This document shows positions 50,657-58,806 of a stretch of DNA of 64,000 nucleotides, in pieces. Source of the DNA: Muribaculaceae bacterium (GTDB lineage Bacteria > Bacteroidota > Bacteroidia > Bacteroidales > Muribaculaceae); assembly GCA_009775365.1 (NCBI GenBank), contig VSPM01000001.1, positions 48,553 to 112,552 on the forward strand, read 5' to 3'. Positions within the stretch are counted from its first letter, which is position 1. Every line of letters begins with the position of its first letter. The notes beneath the pieces were generated by a model that did no database searches, was not told the origin of the DNA, and saw only the letters and a list, made by a program, of their open reading frames with translations. A program made the position numbers and the translations under genes.

Positions 50657-53038
50657 CTATTCGTTGCGGAGGTGGTTCACGGGGTTGCTTCTGGCAATGG
50701 AGAGGCTGTTGATGGTGACCACTGCGATAAGCACCACGATTATCGCCGCAATGCAAAGCGCCATGGTGAGCGGCGACAGGCTTGTCTGTTCGGAATATTG
50801 CGACAGCCACCGTCTGCCGACAATGATGGCCATGGCTCCTCCCATCAGAAGCGAGGGGATGGCAACAATTAATATGTTTTTGCAGAACAGTTTTACTATC
50901 TCGGTGGCCGGGGTGCCTGATACCTTGCGTATTGCAATCTCTTTTGCCCGACGCTGCACTTCGTCGGCAGTGTATCCTATCAGGCCGATGACAGCGATTA
51001 CAAGGATTGCGATGCCCACTACCATAACCGAGGTGCCGAAACGTTTCACAGGAGCTGTGAGAATCTCCATGCTGTTCTTGCAGGGGGAGAGATATGGCTC
51101 CGTCGGCAACCGGAAACTGTCGATAACCTTCTGGGCATTGCCAAGAGTCTCCGGCGTGAGATTTGTGAATTTTAGATAGAGGTTGTCTTCCACTTTTGAC
51201 GATGGGAACATAACGGCTCCCCGTTTGTCGGCTGTTTCTTCTTCTATTCCGCCCTTTTTTATGGTTGCGATCACTCCGCAGATGGTGAATTCGTTAAATC
51301 CGTCGAGACCCATGTGCTCGGTTATATGGAATGTGCTGCCGATTGCGTTTTCAGGATTCAATCCGTGATACTTTTGAAGCATTTTAATGAATTGCTCGTC
51401 AACGATTGCCTGATGCACAGTGCTGTCGGCATTCTCACGGAATGTTTCGCCTTGAATCAGCCTCATTCCCATCACGTCGATTATGTCGCGGTTGGCATAA
51501 TACATGTCGGCTGCGTTGAAAGTGTTATAAGTGTCGTCGTCAGATTTCCACACATTGTTGCCGGATATTCTTCCAAAATAATCTTGATAGGCGGATGACA
51601 CCCCTTCCACGTCGCTAAGTTTTCGCAGTTCGTCAACTAATGCCTGACGGTTTTCCATAGGCACGCCATAGAGGGGCAGGCGCGCTACATTCTCATATTC
51701 AAACCCCATTTCTGTATTGTTGAGATGAGAATATTGCCTCCACACAAGTGAGAGCAGGCACAGGAGAAGCCCTGTGGCGAAAAACTGCACGGCGAGCAAG
51801 GCCAGTTTCCAGTTGCGTCGCCCCTGGGTGGCTGTGCGGAATGCGGCGGCTACGGGAGTGTTGCAGTATATCCACGCCGGGATGCAGCCGGTTATTACAA
51901 GCAGAGCCACGCACACCAGCACCTCTACGAGCCATACGCTTCCGGTTGACAGCAGCTGATCCGGAGTGTAGCCAAGCAGCTCGCGGCACAAGTCGGAGAA
52001 GCACAGCACAAGCAGCACGGCAAGCGCCATCGACACTATGAGGAAAAACAGGCTTTCTCCCATCACTCGCCCGAACAGAGGCCCGTTGCCTGTGCCGTAG
52101 CATTTACGCACAGCCATCTCCTTGCCGCGCTTCCCCATTTGTCCAAGACATATGAGAAGATAGTTCAAGGCTGCGCTCATAAGCATAATCACTGTAAGAA
52201 GAGATAAAATCCATATCATTGATTTCACACCTTCGCGATTGTGATAGCTGCCCACAAGCGGGTGAGTGACGTTCACCTTATAGTTGACCATGGCAAGTGT
52301 CTCCGAATCGATGTTGTCTTTGAGCATGCGCTCTATGTGTGGCTTAAGCTCGTCGGGAGATGCATCTTTTGCAAGTTTCACAAAGCTGATGTATCGGTCG
52401 TTGCCAATCCAGTTGTCAGTGCCGTCATAAGAGAAAACGCCTATCGTGGGAAGACTGAGATAAATGGAGTTTGTGATTGTGGAGTTTAAAGGATAGTCTT
52501 CATAGATGCCTCCGATTGTCACTTTATATTCCTCAGAGAGCTCAGGGTCGCAAAGTTCCATTCCTACGGGGCTGCCTCCGATTTTCTCAGCCAGCGAGCG
52601 AGGAATCATAACGCTGTTTTTCACCGCCAGCACTTCGTGGGGATTGCCGGCAAGGATTGGGGTCGCGAATATGTCGAAGTGGCAGCTGTCGGCCATGATG
52701 ATTCCGAGGACATCGAAAGTGCGGCCATCGTTGGTTCTGACAGAGGTGTTATACATCAGAGGAGTGTGGCGGGTGGCGGCCTCCACCTGAGGCGCGTATC
52801 TTTTCAGACCGGGGGCGGTGGCCCCGGGAGTCTGGTAATACTCTTTGTATTCCTCGTTCTGGGTCACGCTTTCGGCGACGTAGTATATGCGGTCGGCGTC
52901 GGGGAAGAAAGTGTCGTAGGTGTCTTCAAAATATATCTTTGCCACCAGCAGAAAACCGATTGCAAGCCCTATTGTGAGGCAGATGATTTTAGTGATGTTC
53001 CGGCGAAGGTCGGAAGTGAAGAAGCGTAGCATGGTCAC
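50657..53038 (-). CDS. MacB-like FtsX-family ABC permease
   Basis: The 793-aa protein has an N-terminal membrane helix (TKIICLTIGLAIGFLLVAKIYF), a periplasmic MacB-PCD-like domain (about 40-270) and helices near 285, 335 and 385. A further helix near 425 and a second periplasmic domain follow, then three C-terminal helices (VMVVGIAILVIAVIGLIGYTADEV and others). Two FtsX modules are therefore fused, as in Bacteroidetes antimicrobial-peptide-type ABC exporters. It overlaps the ATPase gene by four bases and works with the adaptor and TolC-like proteins encoded upstream. Confidence 0.88.
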   Translation of the reverse strand: MTMLRFFTSDLRRNITKIICLTIGLAIGFLLVAKIYFEDTYDTFFPDADRIYYVAESVTQNEEYKEYYQTPGATAPGLKRYAPQVEAATRHTPLMYNTSVRTNDGRTFDVLGIIMADSCHFDIFATPILAGNPHEVLAVKNSVMIPRSLAEKIGGSPVGMELCDPELSEEYKVTIGGIYEDYPLNSTITNSIYLSLPTIGVFSYDGTDNWIGNDRYISFVKLAKDASPDELKPHIERMLKDNIDSETLAMVNYKVNVTHPLVGSYHNREGVKSMIWILSLLTVIMLMSAALNYLLICLGQMGKRGKEMAVRKCYGTGNGPLFGRVMGESLFFLIVSMALAVLLVLCFSDLCRELLGYTPDQLLSTGSVWLVEVLVCVALLVITGCIPAWIYCNTPVAAAFRTATQGRRNWKLALLAVQFFATGLLLCLLSLVWRQYSHLNNTEMGFEYENVARLPLYGVPMENRQALVDELRKLSDVEGVSSAYQDYFGRISGNNVWKSDDDTYNTFNAADMYYANRDIIDVMGMRLIQGETFRENADSTVHQAIVDEQFIKMLQKYHGLNPENAIGSTFHITEHMGLDGFNEFTICGVIATIKKGGIEEETADKRGAVMFPSSKVEDNLYLKFTNLTPETLGNAQKVIDSFRLPTEPYLSPCKNSMEILTAPVKRFGTSVMVVGIAILVIAVIGLIGYTADEVQRRAKEIAIRKVSGTPATEIVKLFCKNILIVAIPSLLMGGAMAIIVGRRWLSQYSEQTSLSPLTMALCIAAIIVVLIAVVTINSLSIARSNPVNHLRNE

Positions 53039-53718
53039 ATTTTGTCGTTAAGGTTTTCTACTATCTGTCCGTCGAAGAGATTTATGATTCTGTCGGCGTT
53101 AGAGGCATCTTTGTGGGAGTGAGTCACCATAATGATAGTGGCTCCGTCGCGGTGAAGCTCGTTGAGGAGCTGCATCACTTCCGACCCGTTCACGGAGTCA
53201 AGATTTCCGGTGGGCTCGTCGGCGAGAATCAATCCCGGTTTGGCTACTATTGCGCGTGCTATGGCGGCACGTTGCTGCTGGCCGCCCGAGAGCTGTGAGG
53301 GGTAATGACTGCTGCGGTGAGATATTCCCATGCGCCTCATGGCCTCGTCCACACGTTTCTCTCTTTCGCTTCGCGATAGTTTAAGATTGTTGAGAGGGAG
53401 CATGATATTATCGTGGATGTTCATCTCCTCGATGAGGTTGAACGACTGAAACACGAACCCGATTCTCCCTTTGCGCCATGCCGTGCGCTGGTTCTCCTTC
53501 AGGTTTGCCACCTCCTCGCCGTTGAGCATATAGCTTCCGGATGATGGGTTGTCGAGAAGGCCGAGGATATTGAGCAGAGTTGACTTTCCGCAGCCTGAGG
53601 GGCCCATGATTGCCACAAACTCTCCGTCGGCCACGGATAGGCTCACGTTGTTGAGGGCTTTTGTCTGCACGCTGTCTGTGCGGAAAATCTTATCAATGTT
53701 TTTAATTTCTATATTCAT
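53035..53718 (-). CDS. ABC transporter ATP-binding protein (LolD/MacB type)
   Basis: The 227-aa ATPase has Walker [10 protein letters not shown] (39-47), a Q-loop in FVFQSFNL, signature [15 protein letters not shown], Walker [14 protein letters not shown] and a switch His in MVTHSHKDA. It powers the adjacent MacB-like permease and overlaps it by four bases (ATGA). Its order in the operon is outer-membrane factor, adaptor, ATPase, permease. Confidence 0.95.
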   Translation of the reverse strand: MNIEIKNIDKIFRTDSVQTKALNNVSLSVADGEFVAIMGPSGCGKSTLLNILGLLDNPSSGSYMLNGEEVANLKENQRTAWRKGRIGFVFQSFNLIEEMNIHDNIMLPLNNLKLSRSEREKRVDEAMRRMGISHRSSHYPSQLSGGQQQRAAIARAIVAKPGLILADEPTGNLDSVNGSEVMQLLNELHRDGATIIMVTHSHKDASNADRIINLFDGQIVENLNDKM

Positions 53719-53785
53719 ATCGGTGTCTGGTTTAATTATTTGTTTCCATTATAAAAGTATGTCTGCGATTGCCGGGTGAAGGTGG

Positions 53786-55048
53786 CTAATCGTTTGAAAT
53801 GATGATTTTGTCGGCGTCGCCGAAAGCCGAATAAGAGCTTGTGATTATTCTTTCTCCGGGTTGAAGCCCCTCTGTCACTTCATAGAACTGAGGATTCTGC
53901 CGTCCGATCTTTATGTCTCTTCGAGTGGCGGATTTGCCGTCGGGGGCTACCACATATGCCCATTTCCCGCCTGTTGTCTGATAGAATGAGCCCCGTGGCA
54001 CCATAATTGCCCTCGCCGGCTCTCCCAATTGAAGATTTATAGGGTAGCTCTGGCCCACGCGGATATTTTCAGGGATAGTCCCTTCAATCACAAGGTCTGC
54101 CTTGAACTTGCCGTCGCTTACCTCCGGATAGACTTTCTTTACTGCCACATCGAATTGCCGGTTCTGTCGTGACACTTTTCCGTGAATTCCCGGAATGACG
54201 CGGTCGATATAATGCTCGTCGATGCTGACAGTAATCTTGTAGTTGTCGAGAATGTTGATCTGTCCCACCTGCTGCCCGGCTGCTATGTTCTGCCCCAGCT
54301 CGGCAGAGAGAGACCCAAGCTGCCCGCTGTGTGACGCCCTTATGTTAAGATTGTCGGCGCGCTGGCGCACAAGGACGAAATTCTCCTGCATGTTGTGGAG
54401 GCTTTCGCGCATCATGGCCACCTGCACGGAGCGATACAGGGAGTCTTGCCTCAGGCGGTCTTCGAGCAGCGACAGGCTTGCGCGAGCGAGCTGAAGGTCT
54501 TCATCGGCTTTAAGGAACTCCTCGCGCGAGGTGAGGTTCTCTTTATACAAAGTGTTCTGCTGCTCCCACAGGCGTTGCTTGCGGTTGAGTTCAGTTCGGG
54601 CGGAGAGGAGGTCTTGTTTTATTTGAAGGCGTTCCTTCTCCATGGCTATCTCCGTGTCGCGAAGCATGTTCTGCTTCTCTGCAAGCTGCGATTCGGAGTC
54701 AAGGATTTGCTGGCGCAGCCCCGGGTTGTGGAGCGTAAGAATAATGTCGCCGGCGTTAACCATGGCGCCCTCTTCCACCCACTTTGTCTCCACCACTCCC
54801 GATTCGAGGGCGGAAACCTGAACGATTATGCCGGTTTCAACCTTTCCGTTGAGATGAACATAATCGTTGAATTCTCCTTCTGTCGCATCTCCGAACAGCA
54901 TTCCGGCTGTAGTGGCGCGATAAGTAGTGCTGTTATTGCTGACTAATGCCCGGATTATGATGCCTGTTGCGATTAAGGCCAACAGTATGATCCAACCGTA
55001 TTTTCTGAGAAAAGGGTATTTGATTTTTATTTCAGTATCCATTTGCAC
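53786..55048 (-). CDS. HlyD/MacA-like periplasmic adaptor
   Basis: The 420-aa membrane fusion protein has an N-terminal anchor helix (GWIILLALIATGIIIRALV), a split lipoyl domain (GKVETGIIVQVSALESGVVETKWVEEGAMVNAGD; later HSGQLGSLSAELGQNIAAGQQVG) and a long alpha-hairpin coiled coil (about 120-235). Beta-barrel and membrane-proximal domains lie at 245-415. It bridges the inner-membrane exporter to the TolC-like protein whose gene lies nine bases upstream. Confidence 0.92.
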   Translation of the reverse strand: MQMDTEIKIKYPFLRKYGWIILLALIATGIIIRALVSNNSTTYRATTAGMLFGDATEGEFNDYVHLNGKVETGIIVQVSALESGVVETKWVEEGAMVNAGDIILTLHNPGLRQQILDSESQLAEKQNMLRDTEIAMEKERLQIKQDLLSARTELNRKQRLWEQQNTLYKENLTSREEFLKADEDLQLARASLSLLEDRLRQDSLYRSVQVAMMRESLHNMQENFVLVRQRADNLNIRASHSGQLGSLSAELGQNIAAGQQVGQINILDNYKITVSIDEHYIDRVIPGIHGKVSRQNRQFDVAVKKVYPEVSDGKFKADLVIEGTIPENIRVGQSYPINLQLGEPARAIMVPRGSFYQTTGGKWAYVVAPDGKSATRRDIKIGRQNPQFYEVTEGLQPGERIITSSYSAFGDADKIIISND

Positions 55049-55057
55049 GTTCTGTTT

Positions 55058-56353
55058 TTATTCTTTGATAAGTTTTGCTCCGAGGTAATATGAGAGGGTG
55101 ATGCCGCTGATTATCTTTTGAATGCGCTTCCCCTCAAGGTTTGCTATTGCGGTGGCCAGCTTGGCGCTCGACGTGTAGAGGTCTATCACCGACGAGTTGC
55201 CGAGCTCATATTTTCTGCGCACGGCGTTGTATGCCAGTTGCTCTGCCTCCACTCTTTGCTGCGCAGCCTCCAGTTCATCTGCGGCCGCCTTGAGGTCGAG
55301 GCCGGCTTCGGTGGTTGCCCTCTCGATTTCATATATAGTCCTGTCGAGGCGTGTTCTGGATTCTTCCACTTCTATCTTTGCTCGTTTCACGCGGTTTACG
55401 TTTGCCAGCCCGTCGAATAAAGGAATAGATATTGACAAGGCTATATATTCACCTATGTTGTCTTTGAACTGCTTGCCGAATCCCGGCGCTGAGAGATTGC
55501 TGCCCATAAGTTTATAGTAGGATGACGTCACTCCTCCGGTCAGCGAAATCTTAGGGGAGAATCCACCTTTTTCCGCTCTCAGATTATATTCGCTTTCTTT
55601 GAGGGCCAGCTCCGCTTCTGCAATTCGCGGATGCTTGGAATCTGACAGGCCCGGAAGAAATTCGTCTGAAGGGTCATGCTCGAGTTCGAGAGGCTCTTCC
55701 GACAGTTCCATGCCCATTGCGCCTCGCAGCTGCAGATAGGCTTTGGCGAGCAGATTGCGCTGGTTGGAGAGTTCATATCTGTCGGTTGCCACCACCGCTT
55801 TCATCTCGGCCACATCGGCTCCGCTTTTCACTCCTAATTCTTCTCCGCGCATGGTTGCGCAGAGGTCGGTGCTGTCACGCTGCAGTTGAATCTGCATCTG
55901 GCCGACCATGGCTTTGCAATAGTCTACGTTGTAGAACGCTTTGATGACTTCAAGCGAAATCAGGTCTTGCTCAACCTGGGCGGCCTGCACGCTTCGCAGC
56001 CGGGCCACTTGCGAGGCTTTAAGACTGTTGACTGACACAAGCCCGTCAAACAGGGGGATTGAAAGATATAGCCCGTAGCCTGTGGAGAGAGTCTGCTTGT
56101 TGTCGTAGGTGTTGGTTTCGGGGTCTATATTGCGTCCGAAGCTAATGTTGCCGCTTCCCGACAGGCTTAACGATGGCATAAGAGATGATGCAGAGATACG
56201 CTGGTCGGCTTTCGCTTTTTCCGTGGACAGCATTTGCAGCCGGTTGGTGTGGGCATGGTCGCGGGCGTATATCAGGCAATCGTTGAGCGTCATCGCTGCT
56301 GAGGCGCAGAATGATGTCAGAGAAATCAGAGATATTATTAGTTTGCGTTTCAT
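55058..56353 (-). CDS. TolC-family outer-membrane efflux protein
   Basis: The 431-aa protein starts with a signal peptide (MKRKLIISLISLTSFCASAA) and has two repeats with long helices typical of TolC (MTLNDCLIYARDHA; LSTGYGLYLSIPLFDG and its counterpart IALSISIPLFDGLANVNRVK). It forms the outer-membrane channel of the exporter. It is the first gene of the operon. A -7 box lies only six bases before its ATG, so its mRNA may be nearly leaderless. Confidence 0.93.
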   Translation of the reverse strand: MKRKLIISLISLTSFCASAAMTLNDCLIYARDHAHTNRLQMLSTEKAKADQRISASSLMPSLSLSGSGNISFGRNIDPETNTYDNKQTLSTGYGLYLSIPLFDGLVSVNSLKASQVARLRSVQAAQVEQDLISLEVIKAFYNVDYCKAMVGQMQIQLQRDSTDLCATMRGEELGVKSGADVAEMKAVVATDRYELSNQRNLLAKAYLQLRGAMGMELSEEPLELEHDPSDEFLPGLSDSKHPRIAEAELALKESEYNLRAEKGGFSPKISLTGGVTSSYYKLMGSNLSAPGFGKQFKDNIGEYIALSISIPLFDGLANVNRVKRAKIEVEESRTRLDRTIYEIERATTEAGLDLKAAADELEAAQQRVEAEQLAYNAVRRKYELGNSSVIDLYTSSAKLATAIANLEGKRIQKIISGITLSYYLGAKLIKE

Positions 56354-56358
56354 GAGGG

Positions 56359-56366
56359 CAAAGTTA
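56359..56366 (-). promoter_or_regulatory. -7 box abutting the TolC-like start
   Basis: TAACTTTG on the minus strand ends six bases before ATG 56353. Transcription would begin within a few bases of the start codon. No -33 match was found, so the call is tentative; it could depend on the divergent response regulator. Confidence 0.4.
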
Positions 56367-56474
56367 GGGTGGTTTAGGCTGAGATGGAAGGGAAATTATG
56401 GGAATCGCGCTTTTTGATATGGAAATTGTCAAAAAATTTGACACTGAAAAATTGAGTTCTATTGCAGAATCAAT

Positions 56475-56482
56475 TAATTTTG
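56475..56482 (+). promoter_or_regulatory. -7 box of the response-regulator/kinase operon
   Basis: TAATTTTG matches the consensus and lies 103 bases before ATG 56585. The resulting leader contains the 9-bp repeat array at 56500-56553. No -33 at the usual distance. Confidence 0.5.
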
Positions 56483-56499
56483 CACTTCAAGCGGGCTTT

Positions 56500-56553
56500 A
56501 AGGTCATTAAGGTCTTTAGGGTCATTAAGGTCTTTAAGGCTATTAAGGTTGCT
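56500..56553 (+). repeat. Tandem 9-bp repeat array (AAGGTCTTT/AAGGTCATT family)
   Basis: Six contiguous 9-base units (AAGGTCATT, AAGGTCTTT, AGGGTCATT, AAGGTCTTT, AAGGCTATT, AAGGTTGCT) lie in the leader of the response-regulator gene. The unit and its length are the same as in 11872-11943, 44 kb away. Read in frame it gives an artificial LRSLRSL peptide, which explains an N-terminal extension of the open frame. Here the units are all in one orientation. Confidence 0.8.
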
Positions 56554-56584
56554 GAGTCGTAAGGCTCTTAACGGAATTGAAAGA

Positions 56585-57163
56585 ATGAAAGTCTTGATTG
56601 TAGATGATAATGCCGCTGTGCGCACCACTCTGAAGATGGTGCTGGCCGGTGAGTTTGATGATGTGGCGGCAGTGGGCGACCCGAAACTGCTGCCGGCGTT
56701 GCTTTCCGCTGGCAATATCGATGCTGTGTTGCTCGACATGAATTTTGATAATCACAAACTTGACGGCAGCGACGGCATTTTCTGGCTTGAACGCATAAAA
56801 GAGTGCGAGGATGCCCCGGCTGTTGTGCTGATCACTGCTTTTGGCGATGTGCCGCTGGCTGTTGAGGCTATGAAGCGAGGTGCGGAGGATTTTGTCACCA
56901 AGCCGTGGGACAATGACGAACTCATAGCCAAACTTCGCCGGGCTATAAATAAGAACCGTCTTCATAGGGAAGAGGGTAGGAGCCTGAATAAAGCCCGTGA
57001 GCTTGAAGAGAAGGTTTCTCGTCAGGAGCAGATGACTCTCGAGGAGATGAAGCGTTCGCATATCATGTCGGTAATCGAGAGGTGTGGCGGCAATCTCACG
57101 GCGGCTGCCGAGCAGCTTGGCGTGAAAAGACAGACTCTTTATAATGTGCTGAAAAAGGTGTGA
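56585..57163 (+). CDS. Response regulator, receiver plus Fis-type HTH (no AAA+ domain)
   Basis: The 192-aa protein uses ATG 56585; the open frame upstream is made of the 9-bp repeats. The receiver has VDDN (Asp7/Asp8), phosphoacceptor Asp51 (LLDMNF) and a KPWD lysine. The C-terminal Fis-like HTH reads IERCGGNLTAAAEQLGVKRQTLYNVL (about 165-190). It looks like an NtrC-type regulator that has lost the sigma54-activating AAA+ domain, as in ActR/RegA-type proteins. Its stop overlaps the kinase start (GTGA). The divergent efflux operon is the probable target. Confidence 0.9.
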   Translation: MKVLIVDDNAAVRTTLKMVLAGEFDDVAAVGDPKLLPALLSAGNIDAVLLDMNFDNHKLDGSDGIFWLERIKECEDAPAVVLITAFGDVPLAVEAMKRGAEDFVTKPWDNDELIAKLRRAINKNRLHREEGRSLNKARELEEKVSRQEQMTLEEMKRSHIMSVIERCGGNLTAAAEQLGVKRQTLYNVLKKV

Positions 57164-58158
57164 AAAGGTTTTGTCTTAAATGGTGGCTGTTTTGGGGAGC
57201 CGGGCTTTGTGTCGCGGCGGCTTCTGTGTTGTGTTTTGTTAAAGGTCACTGGCCTTGGGGAGTGTTGCTGCTGATTTTGTTGGGTTTTGTGGCTGCCGGG
57301 CAGTGGCGTCTTGTGATGCGCCTTGCAAACCTGATGAAAGTGTATGTGGCCGGGCTGGAGGTTAACGACCATACAATGTGTGTCGACATCGGAGGGGAGG
57401 GCTCTGAACTGCGCGGAATGTCGGATTCTATGAATCGCCTCACCGAGATTTACAGAAGCAGCAATATGGAACTTGAGACCCGAAAATTATATTACGACCG
57501 AATCCTGAGGGTGATGACCCATGAGATGCGCAATTCAATCACGCCTGTCATAGCGTTGGCGCAAGATATGAAAAAGCGTGGAGATAAGTATGATGCGGAT
57601 TCGGCGTCAGAGGCGCTTGAAGTGATATTGAGCCAAAGCTGTGGCATAAAACGCTTTCTTGACTCTTATTATCAGCTCACACATTTGCCCGACCCAAAAT
57701 TGGAGATGCTTGATGCGTCCGGCTTTTTCGACCGTATGAAGTGTGTGGGCAGCGTAGAGTGCAAGCGGCTGGAGCTTGGCGAAGACGTGCTGGAAATCAG
57801 TGTGGCAAATGGATTGAGAATGAATGCCGATGAAGATTTGCTTGCCCGGGCGGTAGGGAATCTTGTGAAGAATGCGCTGGAGGCAGTTGCCGGAAAGGAG
57901 AGCCCGGAAGTGAGAATCATGGCAGCGCATGTTGACGGCGGCATCGGGATAACGATAACCGATAACGGTTGTGGCTTTGCCTCCGGAGGGGGAGAGGGGA
58001 CCGATATGCTTTTTCAGCCGTTTTATACAACCAAGGCGGGAGGCACAGGCGTAGGGCTGTGTCTCAGCCGCCAGATTGCACGTCTGCATGGCGGCGACCT
58101 GCGCTTGCTCAACACGTCGGGCAACGGCTCGACAATGTTGCTGACAATAAAAGCGTAG
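57160..58158 (+). CDS. Sensor histidine kinase partner of the response regulator
   Basis: The 332-aa kinase starts at GTG 57160, overlapping the regulator by four bases. Two membrane helices (8-26 and 31-47) with almost no periplasmic loop suggest it senses the membrane or a bound partner. HisKA has His121 in VMTHEMRNSITPV; the ATPase domain has NLVKNALEAV, DNGCGF and GTGVGLCLSRQIA. Together with 56585-57163 it forms a complete two-component system next to the exporter. Confidence 0.9.
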   Translation: MKRFCLKWWLFWGAGLCVAAASVLCFVKGHWPWGVLLLILLGFVAAGQWRLVMRLANLMKVYVAGLEVNDHTMCVDIGGEGSELRGMSDSMNRLTEIYRSSNMELETRKLYYDRILRVMTHEMRNSITPVIALAQDMKKRGDKYDADSASEALEVILSQSCGIKRFLDSYYQLTHLPDPKLEMLDASGFFDRMKCVGSVECKRLELGEDVLEISVANGLRMNADEDLLARAVGNLVKNALEAVAGKESPEVRIMAAHVDGGIGITITDNGCGFASGGGEGTDMLFQPFYTTKAGGTGVGLCLSRQIARLHGGDLRLLNTSGNGSTMLLTIKA

Positions 58159-58179
58159 AGGCCGACAGTTAAGATAAAC

Positions 58180-58806
58180 TTACAGGGAGCTCCGCATCAT
58201 GCGCCGCCAGTTGCGGAACCCTATGAACGCTATGGCCGTGTAGAGGGTGTAAAGAACCGCATAGAGCGGAATCCCCTTGTAGGCGTATAATGCCACGCAT
58301 ACGGCATCGACGGCAATCCAGGCAATCCATTGCTCAAGATATTTGCGAGCCAGCATCCACATAGCTACGATGCTTAATGCCGTGGTGAACGCGTCGGCCA
58401 GAGGGACTGTGCTGTCGGTAAGGAACCGCAGCCCGCAATAGAGCCCTGCCCACAGGGCAAGAAACACGGAAGCCGACAGAGCAAGCTCTCGGGGCTTTAT
58501 TCTTGTGATAGGGAGCTCTTGCTTTTTGTTTTTCTGTATGTCGCCGGTCTGCCTGTCCCCCTTGATTCTTGCGCGAGTCCATGTGGCGTAGCCGTAGATT
58601 GCGATAAGGAAATAATAGATATTGATGGCAAAATCGGCGTAGAGGCCCTTGTGAAGGTATATCCACATTGAAATTGTGGGCATAAGGATAGATGCGAGCC
58701 ACAGCCTTGAGTCGGCGTGATATTCCCACCAAAGATACAGGAGCCCGATGCTGAACCCGAGTATCTCAAGAACCTTGTCCCATGGAATTTCTGCGAATGT
58801 AATCAT
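58180..58806 (-). CDS. pnuT: PnuT-like thiamine transporter (PnuC family)
   Basis: The 208-aa membrane protein has about seven helices and PnuC-type segments (ILGFSIGLLYLWWEYHADSRLW; GLYADFAINIYYFLIAIYGYATW; WIAWIAVDAVCVALYAYKGIPLYAVLY). PnuC members carry nicotinamide riboside, but the TPP riboswitch ahead of this operon and the TonB receptor upstream, which it overlaps by four bases, indicate thiamine. This matches the known PnuT assignment in Bacteroidetes. Confidence 0.88.
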   Translation of the reverse strand: MITFAEIPWDKVLEILGFSIGLLYLWWEYHADSRLWLASILMPTISMWIYLHKGLYADFAINIYYFLIAIYGYATWTRARIKGDRQTGDIQKNKKQELPITRIKPRELALSASVFLALWAGLYCGLRFLTDSTVPLADAFTTALSIVAMWMLARKYLEQWIAWIAVDAVCVALYAYKGIPLYAVLYTLYTAIAFIGFRNWRRMMRSSL

